Shown here: positions 30,003 to 38,822 of the stretch, one piece after another
How positions within the stretch are numbered: the first letter of the stretch is position 1
How the letters are laid out: each line of letters starts with the position of its first letter
From: Psychromonas algicola
GTDB taxonomy: Bacteria > Pseudomonadota > Gammaproteobacteria > Enterobacterales > Psychromonadaceae
DNA: 64,000 bases
Reading direction: 5' to 3'
NCBI RefSeq assembly: GCF_004378355.1
Contig: NZ_SNUB01000019.1
Span: 1 to 64,000 of the forward strand
Program-made: the position numbers and the translations under genes
The notes under the pieces: model-generated
The model's input: the letters and a program-made list of their open reading frames with translations, nothing else
The model's database searches: none
Told to the model about the DNA's origin: nothing

Positions 30003-30578
30003 ATGCTTAAATTATTAAAGCGTTTATGGGTGATCATGAAGTCTCCTTCAACAGCATCATTTGGATTCATTCTAGTGATTGGTTTTTTAGGTGGCATCAT
30101 TTTTTGGGGCGGATTTAATACAGGAATGGAAGCAACGAATACTGAAGCCTTTTGTTCGGGTTGCCACGCTCCAATTGTAAAAGAAATACGTGAAACTATT
30201 CATTATTCAAATCGTTCTGGTGTACGTGCAATTTGTTCTGATTGTCATGTTCCCCATAATTGGACTGATAAAATAGTGCGTAAAGTACAAGCTTCTAAAG
30301 AACTAGTGGCTTTTGCGATGGGAACTATCAATACAGAAGAAAAATTCCAAGCAAGGCGCGCCCATTTAGCTAACCGAGAATGGCAACGTATGAAAGAGAA
30401 TGATTCACAGGAATGCCGTAATTGTCATCAATTTGATTATATGGACTTCAGTGAACAAGGCCCTCGAAGTGTAAAACAACATTCAACGGCGTTAGCCTCT
30501 GGTGAGAAAACCTGTGTAGATTGCCACAAAGGGATCGCGCACCAACTTCCTAATATGCAAGGTATTGAAGGTTGGTAG
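30003..30578 (+). CDS. napC: Tetra-haem quinol dehydrogenase NapC
   Basis: Membrane-anchored NapC/NirT cytochrome that passes electrons from quinol to NapB-NapA. 191 residues with one N-terminal helix (FGFILVIGFLGGIIFWGG) and four haem sites: CSGCH, CSDCH, CRNCH and CVDCH. No napG/napH genes are present, so NapC is the only quinol route encoded here. A terminator follows. Confidence 0.97.
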   Translation: MLKLLKRLWVIMKSPSTASFGFILVIGFLGGIIFWGGFNTGMEATNTEAFCSGCHAPIVKEIRETIHYSNRSGVRAICSDCHVPHNWTDKIVRKVQASKELVAFAMGTINTEEKFQARRAHLANREWQRMKENDSQECRNCHQFDYMDFSEQGPRSVKQHSTALASGEKTCVDCHKGIAHQLPNMQGIEGW

Positions 30579-30607
30579 AATAGCTGTATTATTAGGTTTA
30601 TTAACAG

Positions 30608-30631
30608 AAAGGGGCATTCAGTCCCTTTTTT
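30608..30631 (+). terminator. Rho-independent terminator after napC
   Basis: AAAGGG pairs with CCCTTT around a 9-base loop and runs into six Ts. It separates napFDABC from mobA-moaBCDE. Confidence 0.85.
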
Positions 30632-30650
30632 ATTGAAGAGAATTTGTTGA

Positions 30651-31244
30651 TTGAAAATAGCCGGAATCATATTAGCTGGTGGATTATCAAGCCGAATGGG
30701 CCAGGATAAAGCAACACTTTTATTAGAGCAAAAAACACTACTTACTCGTAATGTTTCACTTTTATCTGCGTTAAATCTCAGCGGTATTTTTGTCAGTGGT
30801 GACTATCAAGGCTTTCAATGTATTAAAGATATTCACCCTTCGTTGGGCCCCATTGGCGGCTTACAGGCTTGTGTTGAAACCCTATTTGAAGATCACGACG
30901 CTATATTTGTGTTACCTGTTGATATGCCATTATTAACTAAAAACGAATGTTTAACCTTACTTCAACAGTTTAAACAATTTCATCAAGGCGTGTTTTACCA
31001 ACAAGCTACATTTCCGATGATATTAGCGCTCACTGAACAACTTAAAAGTTACTTAGCAGAGGTTGTAAATTCATCAGAGAATAAGCATCGTTCACTGTAT
31101 CGGTTAATAAAAACAGTTAAACTACAACCTATTAACTATCAATTAGAAAATAATTTCCGTTTCCAAAATAGCAATACGCCTCAAGAGTGGGCTGATTGTT
31201 TAGAAACCTTTAAAGCATTAAATGAAACAAAGGATCAATCATGA
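30651..31244 (+). CDS. mobA: Molybdenum cofactor guanylyltransferase MobA
   Basis: Adds GMP to molybdopterin to make the MGD form required by NapA. 197 residues with the nucleotide-binding start AGIILAGGLSSRMGQDKATL. The start is TTG at 30651; an in-frame TGA lies right before it and no internal ATG comes before the conserved GG-loop, so TTG is forced. It overlaps moaB by 4 bases and heads mobA-moaBCDE. Confidence 0.93.
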   Translation: MKIAGIILAGGLSSRMGQDKATLLLEQKTLLTRNVSLLSALNLSGIFVSGDYQGFQCIKDIHPSLGPIGGLQACVETLFEDHDAIFVLPVDMPLLTKNECLTLLQQFKQFHQGVFYQQATFPMILALTEQLKSYLAEVVNSSENKHRSLYRLIKTVKLQPINYQLENNFRFQNSNTPQEWADCLETFKALNETKDQS

Positions 31245-31759
31245 GTCATCTCAGTAGTAATGAATTTAAGTCTGCACATATTGCGGTATTAACCGTTTCA
31301 GATACTCGAAACGAATCAACAGATACTTCAGGCGGTTATTTAGCTGAAGCTCTAGTCTCTGCGGGACATCAATTATCAGATAAAAAAATAGTCATAGACG
31401 ATCCTTATAAAATCCGAGCTGTTGTTTCACAATGGATTGCAGATGAAAGCATTGAAGTTGTATTAATCACAGGCGGTACCGGTTTTACTGCACGAGACAC
31501 CACTCCTGAAGCCGTTTCAGTGCTATTTGATAAACAAGTTGAAGGATTTGGTGAGTTATTCCGTGCAGTTTCATATCAAGAAATTGGTTCATCAACTATT
31601 CAAAGTCGTGCTTTAGCTGGTTTTGCAAATAACACGGTTATTTTTTGTATGCCGGGTTCAACAGGAGCTTGTAAAACAGCTTGGACTAAAATTATTCATG
31701 AACAAATTAATTCACAACATAAACCTTGTAACTTTATGCCGCATTTAGGAGCTAAATAA
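31241..31759 (+). CDS. moaB: Molybdopterin adenylyltransferase-type protein MoaB
   Basis: 172-residue MoaB/Mog-fold protein of molybdenum cofactor synthesis. The MPT-binding loop is [20 protein letters not shown], and the second motif is [14 protein letters not shown]. In E. coli MoaB is dispensable beside MogA; in species without MogA it does the adenylylation. No mogA is visible in the window, so its exact role is open. Overlaps mobA by 4 bases and moaC by one. Confidence 0.93.
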   Translation: MSHLSSNEFKSAHIAVLTVSDTRNESTDTSGGYLAEALVSAGHQLSDKKIVIDDPYKIRAVVSQWIADESIEVVLITGGTGFTARDTTPEAVSVLFDKQVEGFGELFRAVSYQEIGSSTIQSRALAGFANNTVIFCMPGSTGACKTAWTKIIHEQINSQHKPCNFMPHLGAK

Positions 31760-32238
31760 TGTCTGCTACTTTTACTCATATCAATCAAGACGGTAAAGCC
31801 AATATGGTTGATGTGACAGCAAAAGATGTCACAGTAAGACAAGCCGTTGCAGAAGCTTATGTTGATATGTCTGCTGACACCTTAGCGTTAATTTTAAACG
31901 GTCAACATCATAAAGGAGATGTGTTTGCCACGGCTCGAATTGCAGGGATCATGGCAGCGAAAAAAACATCGGATTTAATTCCTTTGTGTCATCCTCTTGC
32001 TTTAACAAAAGTAGAAGTGAATATCACCGCGGATATTGAAAATAATCGCGTACGTATTGAAAGTCTATGTAAACTTTCTGGTAAAACAGGGGTTGAAATG
32101 GAAGCCTTAACAGCGGCATCTGTGGCAGCGTTAACCATTTACGATATGTGTAAAGCAATACAAAAAGATATGGTTATTTCTACTGTTAAATTATTAGAAA
32201 AAACAGGTGGAAAATCAGGCCATTTTAAAGCGGTTTAA
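31759..32238 (+). CDS. moaC: Cyclic pyranopterin monophosphate synthase MoaC
   Basis: Second enzyme of cofactor synthesis, turning the MoaA product into cPMP. 159 residues. Family landmarks: [18 protein letters not shown] at the start, [14 protein letters not shown] with the active-site CHP, and [20 protein letters not shown]. The catalytic lysine lies in [11 protein letters not shown]. Start codon overlaps the moaB stop. Confidence 0.98.
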   Translation: MSATFTHINQDGKANMVDVTAKDVTVRQAVAEAYVDMSADTLALILNGQHHKGDVFATARIAGIMAAKKTSDLIPLCHPLALTKVEVNITADIENNRVRIESLCKLSGKTGVEMEALTAASVAALTIYDMCKAIQKDMVISTVKLLEKTGGKSGHFKAV

Positions 32239-32250
32239 TAGGAAGTTTTC

Positions 32251-32499
32251 ATGATTAAAGTTCTCTTTTTTGCCAAACTCAGTGAGCAGTTAGGTTGTCG
32301 CGAATTACAAGTTAATGCCGAATTAGTGCAAGATACTGAGCAATTGTTTGCCTATCTAAATGAACAAAATAACCAATGGCCAGCGATACTAAAAGCGCAA
32401 ACGTGGTTAAAGGCTGTGAATCAAAATATGACGGCTGATAATGTGAAATTAAATGATGGTGATGAGGTTGCTTATTTCCCACCTGTTACAGGAGGTTAA
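32251..32499 (+). CDS. moaD: Molybdopterin synthase small subunit MoaD
   Basis: Ubiquitin-like sulfur carrier of 82 residues whose C-terminal Gly-Gly (FPPVTGG) is thiocarboxylated and gives sulfur to MoaE. The N-terminal beta-grasp pattern MIKVLFFAKLSEQLG is typical. It sits directly against moaE with no gap. The activating enzyme MoeB is not in the window. Confidence 0.96.
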   Translation: MIKVLFFAKLSEQLGCRELQVNAELVQDTEQLFAYLNEQNNQWPAILKAQTWLKAVNQNMTADNVKLNDGDEVAYFPPVTGG

Positions 32500-32952
32500 A
32501 TGATAAGTGTTCAAGAGCATGACTTTAACCAACAGATCGAATACGAACGTTTAAAGAGTCAAACATCCATTGGTGCCATTGTTACTTTTACTGGATTAGT
32601 CAGAGATATTAAACAAGGGCAGTCGGTTAGTGATTTATCCTTGGAGCATTATCCAGGGATGACCGAGAAATGTTTAAAAGATATTGTTGAACAAGCCAAA
32701 CAACGTTGGAACATTATTGCCTCCACTGTCATTCATCGAGTTGGCCACTTAACTGTTTCAGATCAAATAGTATTTGTTGGGGTTGCAAGCCAGCATCGTG
32801 GCGATGCTTTTGCTGCCTGTGAATTCATTATGGATTACTTAAAAACAGAGGCGCCATTTTGGAAAAAAGAAACCATGGAAAATGGCGAAACTCAATGGGT
32901 TGATGCAAGAGAAACCGATCAAAAAGCCTTATCAAAATGGGCTGTTAACTAA
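32500..32952 (+). CDS. moaE: Molybdopterin synthase catalytic subunit MoaE
   Basis: Forms the dithiolene of molybdopterin with MoaD. 150 residues; conserved segments are IGAIVTFTGLVRD, LEHYPGMTEKCL, VIHRVGHL and the catalytic stretch FWKKETMENGE. Last gene of mobA-moaBCDE; modABC begins about 95 bases on with its own ribosome site. Confidence 0.97.
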   Translation: MISVQEHDFNQQIEYERLKSQTSIGAIVTFTGLVRDIKQGQSVSDLSLEHYPGMTEKCLKDIVEQAKQRWNIIASTVIHRVGHLTVSDQIVFVGVASQHRGDAFAACEFIMDYLKTEAPFWKKETMENGETQWVDARETDQKALSKWAVN

Positions 32953-33047
32953 AACAGCTCATTGTTAAATCGTATTAAAATCCCCCTTTAGCACTTCTGT
33001 TATTAAAATTTTATTTTAAAATCATCATTTTAAGGTTAAAATTAATC

Positions 33048-33917
33048 ATGAAAAAAATACCTTATCTACTAACATTTAGTTTTATTGTTTTGTTTAGCGG
33101 AAATAGCTTTGCAACATCGACACCGTTAGATCTGCATCTAAATAAAACGCCAACGACTAAAACAGCCCCTATTAACCCCGTAATAGAAACGATAACAAAA
33201 CAACAAGAAACACCCGTAATTATTATTCACAATAGTGACGTTGCACAGCAAAATGATGCGCCGCTAAATATTGCAGTGGCCAGTAATTTTAAAGTGACTG
33301 CACAACATATTGCGCAACAATTTAGCAAAGCGTTTGGCATTCCTGTTAATATTTCTAGCGCTTCAACCGCCACCTTATACCAACAAATATTACGTGGAGC
33401 GCCTTTTGATTTATTTTTATCAGCGGATGAAAAACACGTTCAACTATTACTGGAACAGGAGCGGTTGGTTAAGCAGAGTGAGTTTGTGTATGCACAAGGT
33501 CAGTTAGTCTTTTGGCAACCTAAAGCACAACAAACATTAAGTGAAGATAACTTTATTCAGTACGATGGACGTTTAGCGATTGCTAATCCTAAATTTGCTC
33601 CTTACGGTATCGCTGCACAGCAAACATTACAGGCAACAAATAAGTGGCAATCTTTGCAATATGTTAAAGGTAATAACATTAATCAAGCTTACCAGTTTGT
33701 AGAATCTGGCAATGTACCCGCTGGATTAGTTTCTTATGCTGCTGTAGTTCAAAAACATCAAAAAAATTACATCATTATTTCACAAAAATGGTATCAACCC
33801 ATCAAACAAGTCGGTATTATTTTAAATAACAAACGTTTAGAAGAGTCAGAGTTATTTCGTCAATTTCTCTTATCTGACACGATTCAACTTTATATTAAAT
33901 CTCAGGGGTACAATTAA
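33048..33917 (+). CDS. modA: Molybdate-binding periplasmic protein ModA
   Basis: Captures molybdate for ModBC. 289 residues, longer than most ModA: after the signal peptide (MKKIPYLLTFSFIVLFSGNS) there is an extra segment of about 50 residues rich in Thr, Pro and Gln before the binding domain starts at LNIAVASNFKVTAQHIA (about residue 73). The binding lobe has SSASTATLYQQI and GAPFDLFLSADE. The extra linker looks disordered. It overlaps modB by one base. Confidence 0.93.
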   Translation: MKKIPYLLTFSFIVLFSGNSFATSTPLDLHLNKTPTTKTAPINPVIETITKQQETPVIIIHNSDVAQQNDAPLNIAVASNFKVTAQHIAQQFSKAFGIPVNISSASTATLYQQILRGAPFDLFLSADEKHVQLLLEQERLVKQSEFVYAQGQLVFWQPKAQQTLSEDNFIQYDGRLAIANPKFAPYGIAAQQTLQATNKWQSLQYVKGNNINQAYQFVESGNVPAGLVSYAAVVQKHQKNYIIISQKWYQPIKQVGIILNNKRLEESELFRQFLLSDTIQLYIKSQGYN

Positions 33918-34603
33918 TGCTCAACGCGGGAGATTACCAAGCTATTTGGTTAACTTTAAAATTAGCAGGCTTAACGACATTATTTTTAATGTTACTTGCT
34001 CCACCTTTGGCTTGGTGGCTATCTCGTAGCCAAGCAAAAGTCCGTCCATTTATTGAAGCGATGGTTGCACTTCCTTTGGTTTTACCACCAACTGTATTAG
34101 GTTTTTATTTATTAATTGCTTTTTCACCTGATCACTTTTTGGGACAATGGTGGCTAGAGCTTAATGGTTCAGCATTAGCCTTTTCATTTGAAGGTTTAGT
34201 GATTGCTTCTATTATTTATTCTTTACCTTTTGCAGTACAACCTTTGCAAAGTGCTTTTTTACATCTAGATAAAAGTTATCTTGAAGTGAGTGCAACGCTT
34301 GGTTATGGACGATTTGAGCGCTTATATCGTATTATTTTTCCTATGTTATTACCCAGCTTTATTATTGCTGCTGCATTAAGTTTTGCACATACCATTGGTG
34401 AATTTGGTGTGGTCTTAATGATTGGTGGGAATATCCCCGGTGAGACTCAAGTGTTATCTATTTTATTATTTGACCACGTTGAATCATTACAATATATGCA
34501 AGCACATAAATTATCTTTTATCTTATTAGCCTTTTCTATGTCAGTGTTAGTCATTATTTATGGTTTTTTACAAAAGAGACAGCAGCGAGTGTTAAATGCT
34601 TAA
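33917..34603 (+). CDS. modB: Molybdate ABC transporter permease ModB
   Basis: Inner-membrane channel subunit for molybdate, 228 residues, about five helices. The EAA loop is EVSATLGYGRFERLYRIIFP, the contact point for ModC. The VLPPTVLGFYLL segment is typical of ModB. Overlaps modA by one base and modC by 8. Confidence 0.96.
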   Translation: MLNAGDYQAIWLTLKLAGLTTLFLMLLAPPLAWWLSRSQAKVRPFIEAMVALPLVLPPTVLGFYLLIAFSPDHFLGQWWLELNGSALAFSFEGLVIASIIYSLPFAVQPLQSAFLHLDKSYLEVSATLGYGRFERLYRIIFPMLLPSFIIAAALSFAHTIGEFGVVLMIGGNIPGETQVLSILLFDHVESLQYMQAHKLSFILLAFSMSVLVIIYGFLQKRQQRVLNA

Positions 34604-35663
34604 ATTTAATATTAAAAAAACGTTCAACGACGAGAAGTCATTTCATTTTAAAGGCGATTTGAATCTGCCCTCTGGTGTTTGTACTATCTTTGGTGATTCA
34701 GGTGCGGGTAAAACAACATTATTACGTTGTTTAATGGGACTTGAAAGTTTTGATGGTGAAGTTTATTTCAGCCATCAAGAATGGTGCTCTAGTGAAAAGT
34801 TTGTAAAAATAGAAAAGCGTGAAATTGGCGCTGTTTTTCAAGAGCCTCGATTATTTCCACATTTAAATGTTAAACAGAACTTAAAGTTAGCGGTAGCAAA
34901 AGTGGGTAAAAGCCCATTTACAATTGATAGCTTAGCTAAACAGTTAGGCTTTGAAGATCTGTTAAAGCATAGAGTGACTCAATTATCTGGCGGACAAAAA
35001 CAACGAATTGCAATTGCTCGTGCACTATTAACTAATCCACAATTATTGATGATGGATGAGCCACTTTCTTCATTAGACGAAAGTAGTAAAAAACTGTTAT
35101 TACCTTTTATCAAGCGCGTTAGTTTGCAAATTCCCGTTATTTATATAACTCACTCAATCAAAGAGTTGTTTTATTTAAGTGATAACATGATATTAATTAA
35201 TAACGGTGAAGTGGAAGCAATAGGCGAACCGCAAAACCTGTTTTTAAATAGTAAGTTATCTTTGGCTAAATTTGCTCATGAAGGCTTGGTGCTAAATGTA
35301 CTAGCAAAAGAGTTTTATGAAGAAGACGGCTTAATTGAAGTCATGCTAAAAGGTAAGGTTGAAGGGCAGACTTTATTTATCTCAGCTGAAGACACACCTA
35401 AAGCGAATAAAATGCAGGTTCGAATTAACAGCCGAGATGTGATCATTTCGCTAAAACCAATCGTTGGTAGTTCGTTACTGAACTGTTTATCTGCTGAAGT
35501 GGTTTCGTTTTCTCAAAAAGAAAATCAATCAATGATCCTAACGTTAAAAGTCGATCTGCAATATATTTATGCTCGTATTACTTTGCGTTCATTTAATAAC
35601 TTGAAGCTGTCCGTTGGCAGTCAAGTTTACGCGCATGTTAAAACCATGAGTATCTTAAACTAA
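34596..35663 (+). CDS. modC: Molybdate ABC transporter ATPase ModC
   Basis: Energy subunit for molybdate uptake, 355 residues. Walker A is GDSGAGKTTLLR, the signature LSGGQKQRIAIARAL and Walker B LLMMDEPLSSLD are intact. The C-terminal part (about 290-355) is a TOBE/Mop-like regulatory domain that can bind oxyanion. Last gene of modABC; a hairpin follows. Confidence 0.96.
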   Translation: MLKFNIKKTFNDEKSFHFKGDLNLPSGVCTIFGDSGAGKTTLLRCLMGLESFDGEVYFSHQEWCSSEKFVKIEKREIGAVFQEPRLFPHLNVKQNLKLAVAKVGKSPFTIDSLAKQLGFEDLLKHRVTQLSGGQKQRIAIARALLTNPQLLMMDEPLSSLDESSKKLLLPFIKRVSLQIPVIYITHSIKELFYLSDNMILINNGEVEAIGEPQNLFLNSKLSLAKFAHEGLVLNVLAKEFYEEDGLIEVMLKGKVEGQTLFISAEDTPKANKMQVRINSRDVIISLKPIVGSSLLNCLSAEVVSFSQKENQSMILTLKVDLQYIYARITLRSFNNLKLSVGSQVYAHVKTMSILN

Positions 35664-35676
35664 TTCAACTGTTTAA

Positions 35677-35710
35677 AGAGTCTGCGTTAGAAGTTTTTAA
35701 CACAGACTCT
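35677..35710. terminator. Hairpin between modC and ubiV
   Basis: AGAGTCTG and CAGACTCT pair, with inner GTTA/TAAC extending the stem across one mismatch. It lies between convergent genes and probably ends both transcripts, although the T-tract is poor. Confidence 0.6.
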
Positions 35711-35715
35711 GTTAA

Positions 35716-36594
35716 TTAATCCTGTAATGTTAACCCTGCTATTTGATGCCAATAACCATTACACTGCAAACTATCTAGCTTAAATTGTGCTTGTCCTCCT
35801 AATAGCTTATTTCTAAATGCATCTAAGGTATTTAAGCTGGCTAGGGAATTAGGACTAACACGTGCAACATCGACTAAACCTCGCATACTGTCCACATCAT
35901 TTAATAGGTTGTAACAATAACCCGATTGAGTTTGAATGCCATTTAATATGAATACTTGCTGGCCTTCTTGTGTTTCTGTGACTCGACCCTGTGGGTATTT
36001 AATACAACATAATTCGCAATCATCTTTAGCTTTATTTTCAGAACGAGCAGTAAAGCAGCGAGCGGAATAAGCTAAAGGCAAATGGCCATGTGCTAATACT
36101 TCAACCTCAAATTGGCTTCTGATCCCCATTTTTTCAGCATCGCCTAATGCCTTTTGTAACCAATCTCTAGAGAGCTCCACTGGCATCACCCAACGATGCA
36201 TTCCTTGATTGACAAATAGCTTAAGGACATGTGCGTTATAACAATTAATGGCAGGGCCAACGACAAAAGGGATTTTTTTCTCTGATAAAACTTGAATTGC
36301 GCCAATGTCGTTGGCTTCTACAGAAAATTCACCATTTTCACAAAGCTGTTTTAACACTTTAATTTCAGATGGGGCTTCAAGTAATGCCATACTTGATAAC
36401 ACAATTTCTTTACCTTGATGGTTAATTTCTTTGGCTAGGTTTATCCAATCGCGAGCTTTTAATTCTCGTCGTTTACTGCATACGGTTTCACCGAGGTAAA
36501 TAATATCTGCTTCACTTTTTACTGCTTGATAATAAAAGTCTTCGGTAGTTTGTTTTGGCCAATAATATAATAGCGGACCTAAAGATAATTTCAT
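35716..36594 (-). CDS. ubiV: O2-independent ubiquinone hydroxylation factor UbiV
   Basis: U32-family 4Fe-4S protein that works with UbiU to hydroxylate the ubiquinone ring without oxygen. 292 residues. It starts KLSLGPLLYYWPKQ and keeps the cysteine set in YSARCFTARSENKAKDD-CELCC. Beside ubiU on the same strand (55-base gap), opposite ubiT. The trio gives ubiquinone for anaerobic respiration, here matching the adjacent nap genes. Confidence 0.93.
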   Translation of the reverse strand: MKLSLGPLLYYWPKQTTEDFYYQAVKSEADIIYLGETVCSKRRELKARDWINLAKEINHQGKEIVLSSMALLEAPSEIKVLKQLCENGEFSVEANDIGAIQVLSEKKIPFVVGPAINCYNAHVLKLFVNQGMHRWVMPVELSRDWLQKALGDAEKMGIRSQFEVEVLAHGHLPLAYSARCFTARSENKAKDDCELCCIKYPQGRVTETQEGQQVFILNGIQTQSGYCYNLLNDVDSMRGLVDVARVSPNSLASLNTLDAFRNKLLGGQAQFKLDSLQCNGYWHQIAGLTLQD

Positions 36595-36648
36595 GAAATC
36601 TCCTGCTCTAATGTTAGATCAAGTTTAAAAACAAATACTTTTGAAAGG

Positions 36649-37656
36649 CTATTGCCAATCGCGATGATAAGCGCCTAAAGTGGTTTGGCTGCCTTCTGAT
36701 ACATTAGCGAGTACAGCATCCCAATCAGCTTGCACCGCGTAATTTTCTGGAGCTTTGTTATAGTTATCGATGGCAGCACGCCAAACACGTGTAATTTGCT
36801 CAACATAAGCAGGGCTGCGTTGGCGACCTTCAATTTTGACAGAGCGAATACCGGCTTGCATTAACTTAGGTAACATAGATAACGTATTTAAGCTGGTTGG
36901 CTCTTCAAGAGCATGATAAAGGTTGTCACCTACTGTAAATTTACCTTTGCATAAAGTCGGGTAACCTGCTTTTTCATCGGGTTGATAGCGGTCAATTAAA
37001 ATATCGTTTAAGCGAGACTCCAAACCTTTGTCAGTTTCCTCCCAACGAACATATTTAGCGGGAGAGCATGCGCCAACAGTATTGGGTGATTCACCAGTAA
37101 AGTAAGAGGATAAATAACAACGACCTTCAGCCATGATGCATAAGCTTCCAAAAGCAAACACTTCTAGGTCGACATCTGTATTTCGCGATAACTGTTTCAC
37201 TTGATGTATAGACAAAACGCGCGGTAAAACAATGCGCTTTACATTAAAATTATTGCGATAAAAATCGATAGCGGCAGTATTGGTTGCAGAAGCTTGCACT
37301 GATAAATGTAATTCTAAATTTGGATATTTATTCGCTGCATATTCAAGTGTGGCGATATCAGCAATAATCGCGGCATCAGCTCCTAAATCGACACTTTTAT
37401 CTACCGCATTAAACCAACGTTTCTCATCACCAGGGTGTGCAAAAGTATTGATCGCAACATGAAGATGTTTTCCATGGTCATGGACATACTGAGAGCCTTT
37501 TTCTAACTTTTTATCGTTAAAATTTAAACCTGCAAAATGACGAGCATTGGTATCATCTTTTAATCCAACATAAACTGCGTCTGCACCACAATCTATGGCT
37601 GTTTTTAATGCAGGTAAACTGCCTGCTGGGCATAAAAGTTCCATTGTCTTCCTCAC
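36649..37656 (-). CDS. ubiU: O2-independent ubiquinone hydroxylation factor UbiU
   Basis: Partner of UbiV, 335 residues, U32 family. Landmarks: MELLCPAGSLPALKTAIDCG with the ADAVYVGLKD motif, the cysteine-bearing FGSLCIMAEGRCYLSSYF and GACSPAKY (cluster ligands), and the signature SVKIEGRQRSPAYVEQ. Transcribed toward ubiV. The gap to ubiT (about 155 bases) holds divergent promoters. Confidence 0.95.
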   Translation of the reverse strand: MRKTMELLCPAGSLPALKTAIDCGADAVYVGLKDDTNARHFAGLNFNDKKLEKGSQYVHDHGKHLHVAINTFAHPGDEKRWFNAVDKSVDLGADAAIIADIATLEYAANKYPNLELHLSVQASATNTAAIDFYRNNFNVKRIVLPRVLSIHQVKQLSRNTDVDLEVFAFGSLCIMAEGRCYLSSYFTGESPNTVGACSPAKYVRWEETDKGLESRLNDILIDRYQPDEKAGYPTLCKGKFTVGDNLYHALEEPTSLNTLSMLPKLMQAGIRSVKIEGRQRSPAYVEQITRVWRAAIDNYNKAPENYAVQADWDAVLANVSEGSQTTLGAYHRDWQ

Positions 37657-37748
37657 TAACTCTATTCAATGTCGCTATTGTAGAAAATTCCATAAAGGGT
37701 TTATTGATGTAGGGCAGGCAAAGCTTAGTTATAGATAAAAAGGGTAAG

Positions 37749-37789
37749 TTGATTTAAAGCAAGTCCTTGTATAAATGAATGTTTATACT
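37749..37789 (+). promoter_or_regulatory. FNR-type promoter of ubiT
   Basis: TTGATTTAAAGCAA at 37749-37762 is an FNR site with one mismatch (AGCAA for ATCAA). A -10 box TATACT follows at 37784-37789, so the site centre lies near -41 from the expected start. This is a textbook class II layout and predicts anaerobic induction of ubiT. Confidence 0.72.
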
Positions 37790-37812
37790 TTAGCTTCATT
37801 AAAAGGAATCTT

Positions 37813-38355
37813 ATGTTTACTCAAATACTTAACAACATACAGCATCAGCTGGTAACAAAAGCACCAAAAGCGTTAACTTATCCAAGTCAGTTATTACCTT
37901 TTTTTATACAGCAAAAGTGCTTAAGCGAAATACTAAGTCGCGTGTTTAAAGAGGCAATCGAAGACGGAGATTTAGATTTTCTACAAGGTAAATGGCTTAA
38001 AGTCACTGTTTCTGATCTTAAATTAACTTGGTTCTTAAGTTTTGAAAATGAAGCCTTTATTATAAAAGCGCAAGCAGCCAATACAGATGTTTCTTTTAGT
38101 GCACCGGTTAATGATTTGATTTTAGTGGCGGGTAGAAAAGAAGATGCTGATACTTTGTTTTTTCAACGTCGTCTATCGATTGAAGGGAATACCGAATTAG
38201 GATTGGAAATTAAAAACTTATTAGACAATATTGAGTTTGATAATTTGCCGCCCATTGCTGAAAAATTAGTTAATCGTTTTGCTGACTTTATAAAATCAGG
38301 GTTAGTTGAGCCGAAACAGAGCACGGAGAAGACTAATCAAACAAGAAAGGTATAA
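37813..38355 (+). CDS. ubiT: Ubiquinone biosynthesis accessory factor UbiT (SCP2 domain)
   Basis: 180-residue SCP2 sterol-carrier-type lipid-binding protein that supports O2-independent ubiquinone synthesis, probably by holding the hydrophobic intermediate. The SCP2 core runs from about 55 to 140 (LKLTWFLSFENEAFII, LFFQRRLSIEGNTELGLEIK). A ribosome site AAAAGGAAT precedes the ATG. Divergent from ubiUV. The C-terminal tail is polar. Confidence 0.92.
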   Translation: MFTQILNNIQHQLVTKAPKALTYPSQLLPFFIQQKCLSEILSRVFKEAIEDGDLDFLQGKWLKVTVSDLKLTWFLSFENEAFIIKAQAANTDVSFSAPVNDLILVAGRKEDADTLFFQRRLSIEGNTELGLEIKNLLDNIEFDNLPPIAEKLVNRFADFIKSGLVEPKQSTEKTNQTRKV

Positions 38356-38434
38356 GTTGATCGCAGATTAAAGTATCTTTTAAAGCACTTCGTCTATACG
38401 CTTAGCGTTTTAAAATTTTTTGATTTGTGAATGA

Positions 38435-38755
38435 ATGACAAGATCGACTGAAAATGGCGATAGCAATACTATCCCGACTAAATATATCTCTGAACCAGAG
38501 TTAACTTGTAATAAATGCCAAGCGGCTTGCTGTCAGTTGGAAGTGATGTTGATTACTGATACTGGCGTCCCAGAGCAATATATAAACCGTGACCAGTGGG
38601 GCGGTGAAACCATGAAGCAGTTAGATGATGGTTATTGTATCTGTGTTGATCGCGATACTCGTTTATGTACTATTTATGAAAATCGCCCGTGGGTTTGTAG
38701 GATCTTTGAAATGGGCTCTTATGAATGTAGTGTTGAGTTTGTTGCCGCGAAATAA
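38435..38755 (+). CDS. YkgJ family cysteine cluster protein
   Basis: 106-residue protein with eight cysteines: CNKCQAACCQ near residue 28, CICV and CTIY in the middle, and the VCRIFEMGSYEC end. The pattern matches the CxxCxxxCC family of putative zinc or iron-sulfur binding proteins. The biochemical role is unknown. It follows ubiT by 80 bases on the same strand, and could be in the same transcript, though no functional link is established. Confidence 0.85.
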   Translation: MTRSTENGDSNTIPTKYISEPELTCNKCQAACCQLEVMLITDTGVPEQYINRDQWGGETMKQLDDGYCICVDRDTRLCTIYENRPWVCRIFEMGSYECSVEFVAAK

Positions 38756-38770
38756 CTTGGGTTGTCATCT

Positions 38771-38816
38771 AATCAACTAGCCTAAATTTTTATTTAAGCT
38801 AGTTGATTCTCTTTTT
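38771..38816. terminator. Bidirectional terminator between the YkgJ-family gene and epd
   Basis: AATCAACTAGCCTAAAT and ATTTAAGCTAGTTGATT pair over 17 bases with one mismatch around TTTT. A CTTTTT run follows on the plus strand. It sits between convergent genes. Confidence 0.85.
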
Positions 38817-38822
38817 AAAAAT

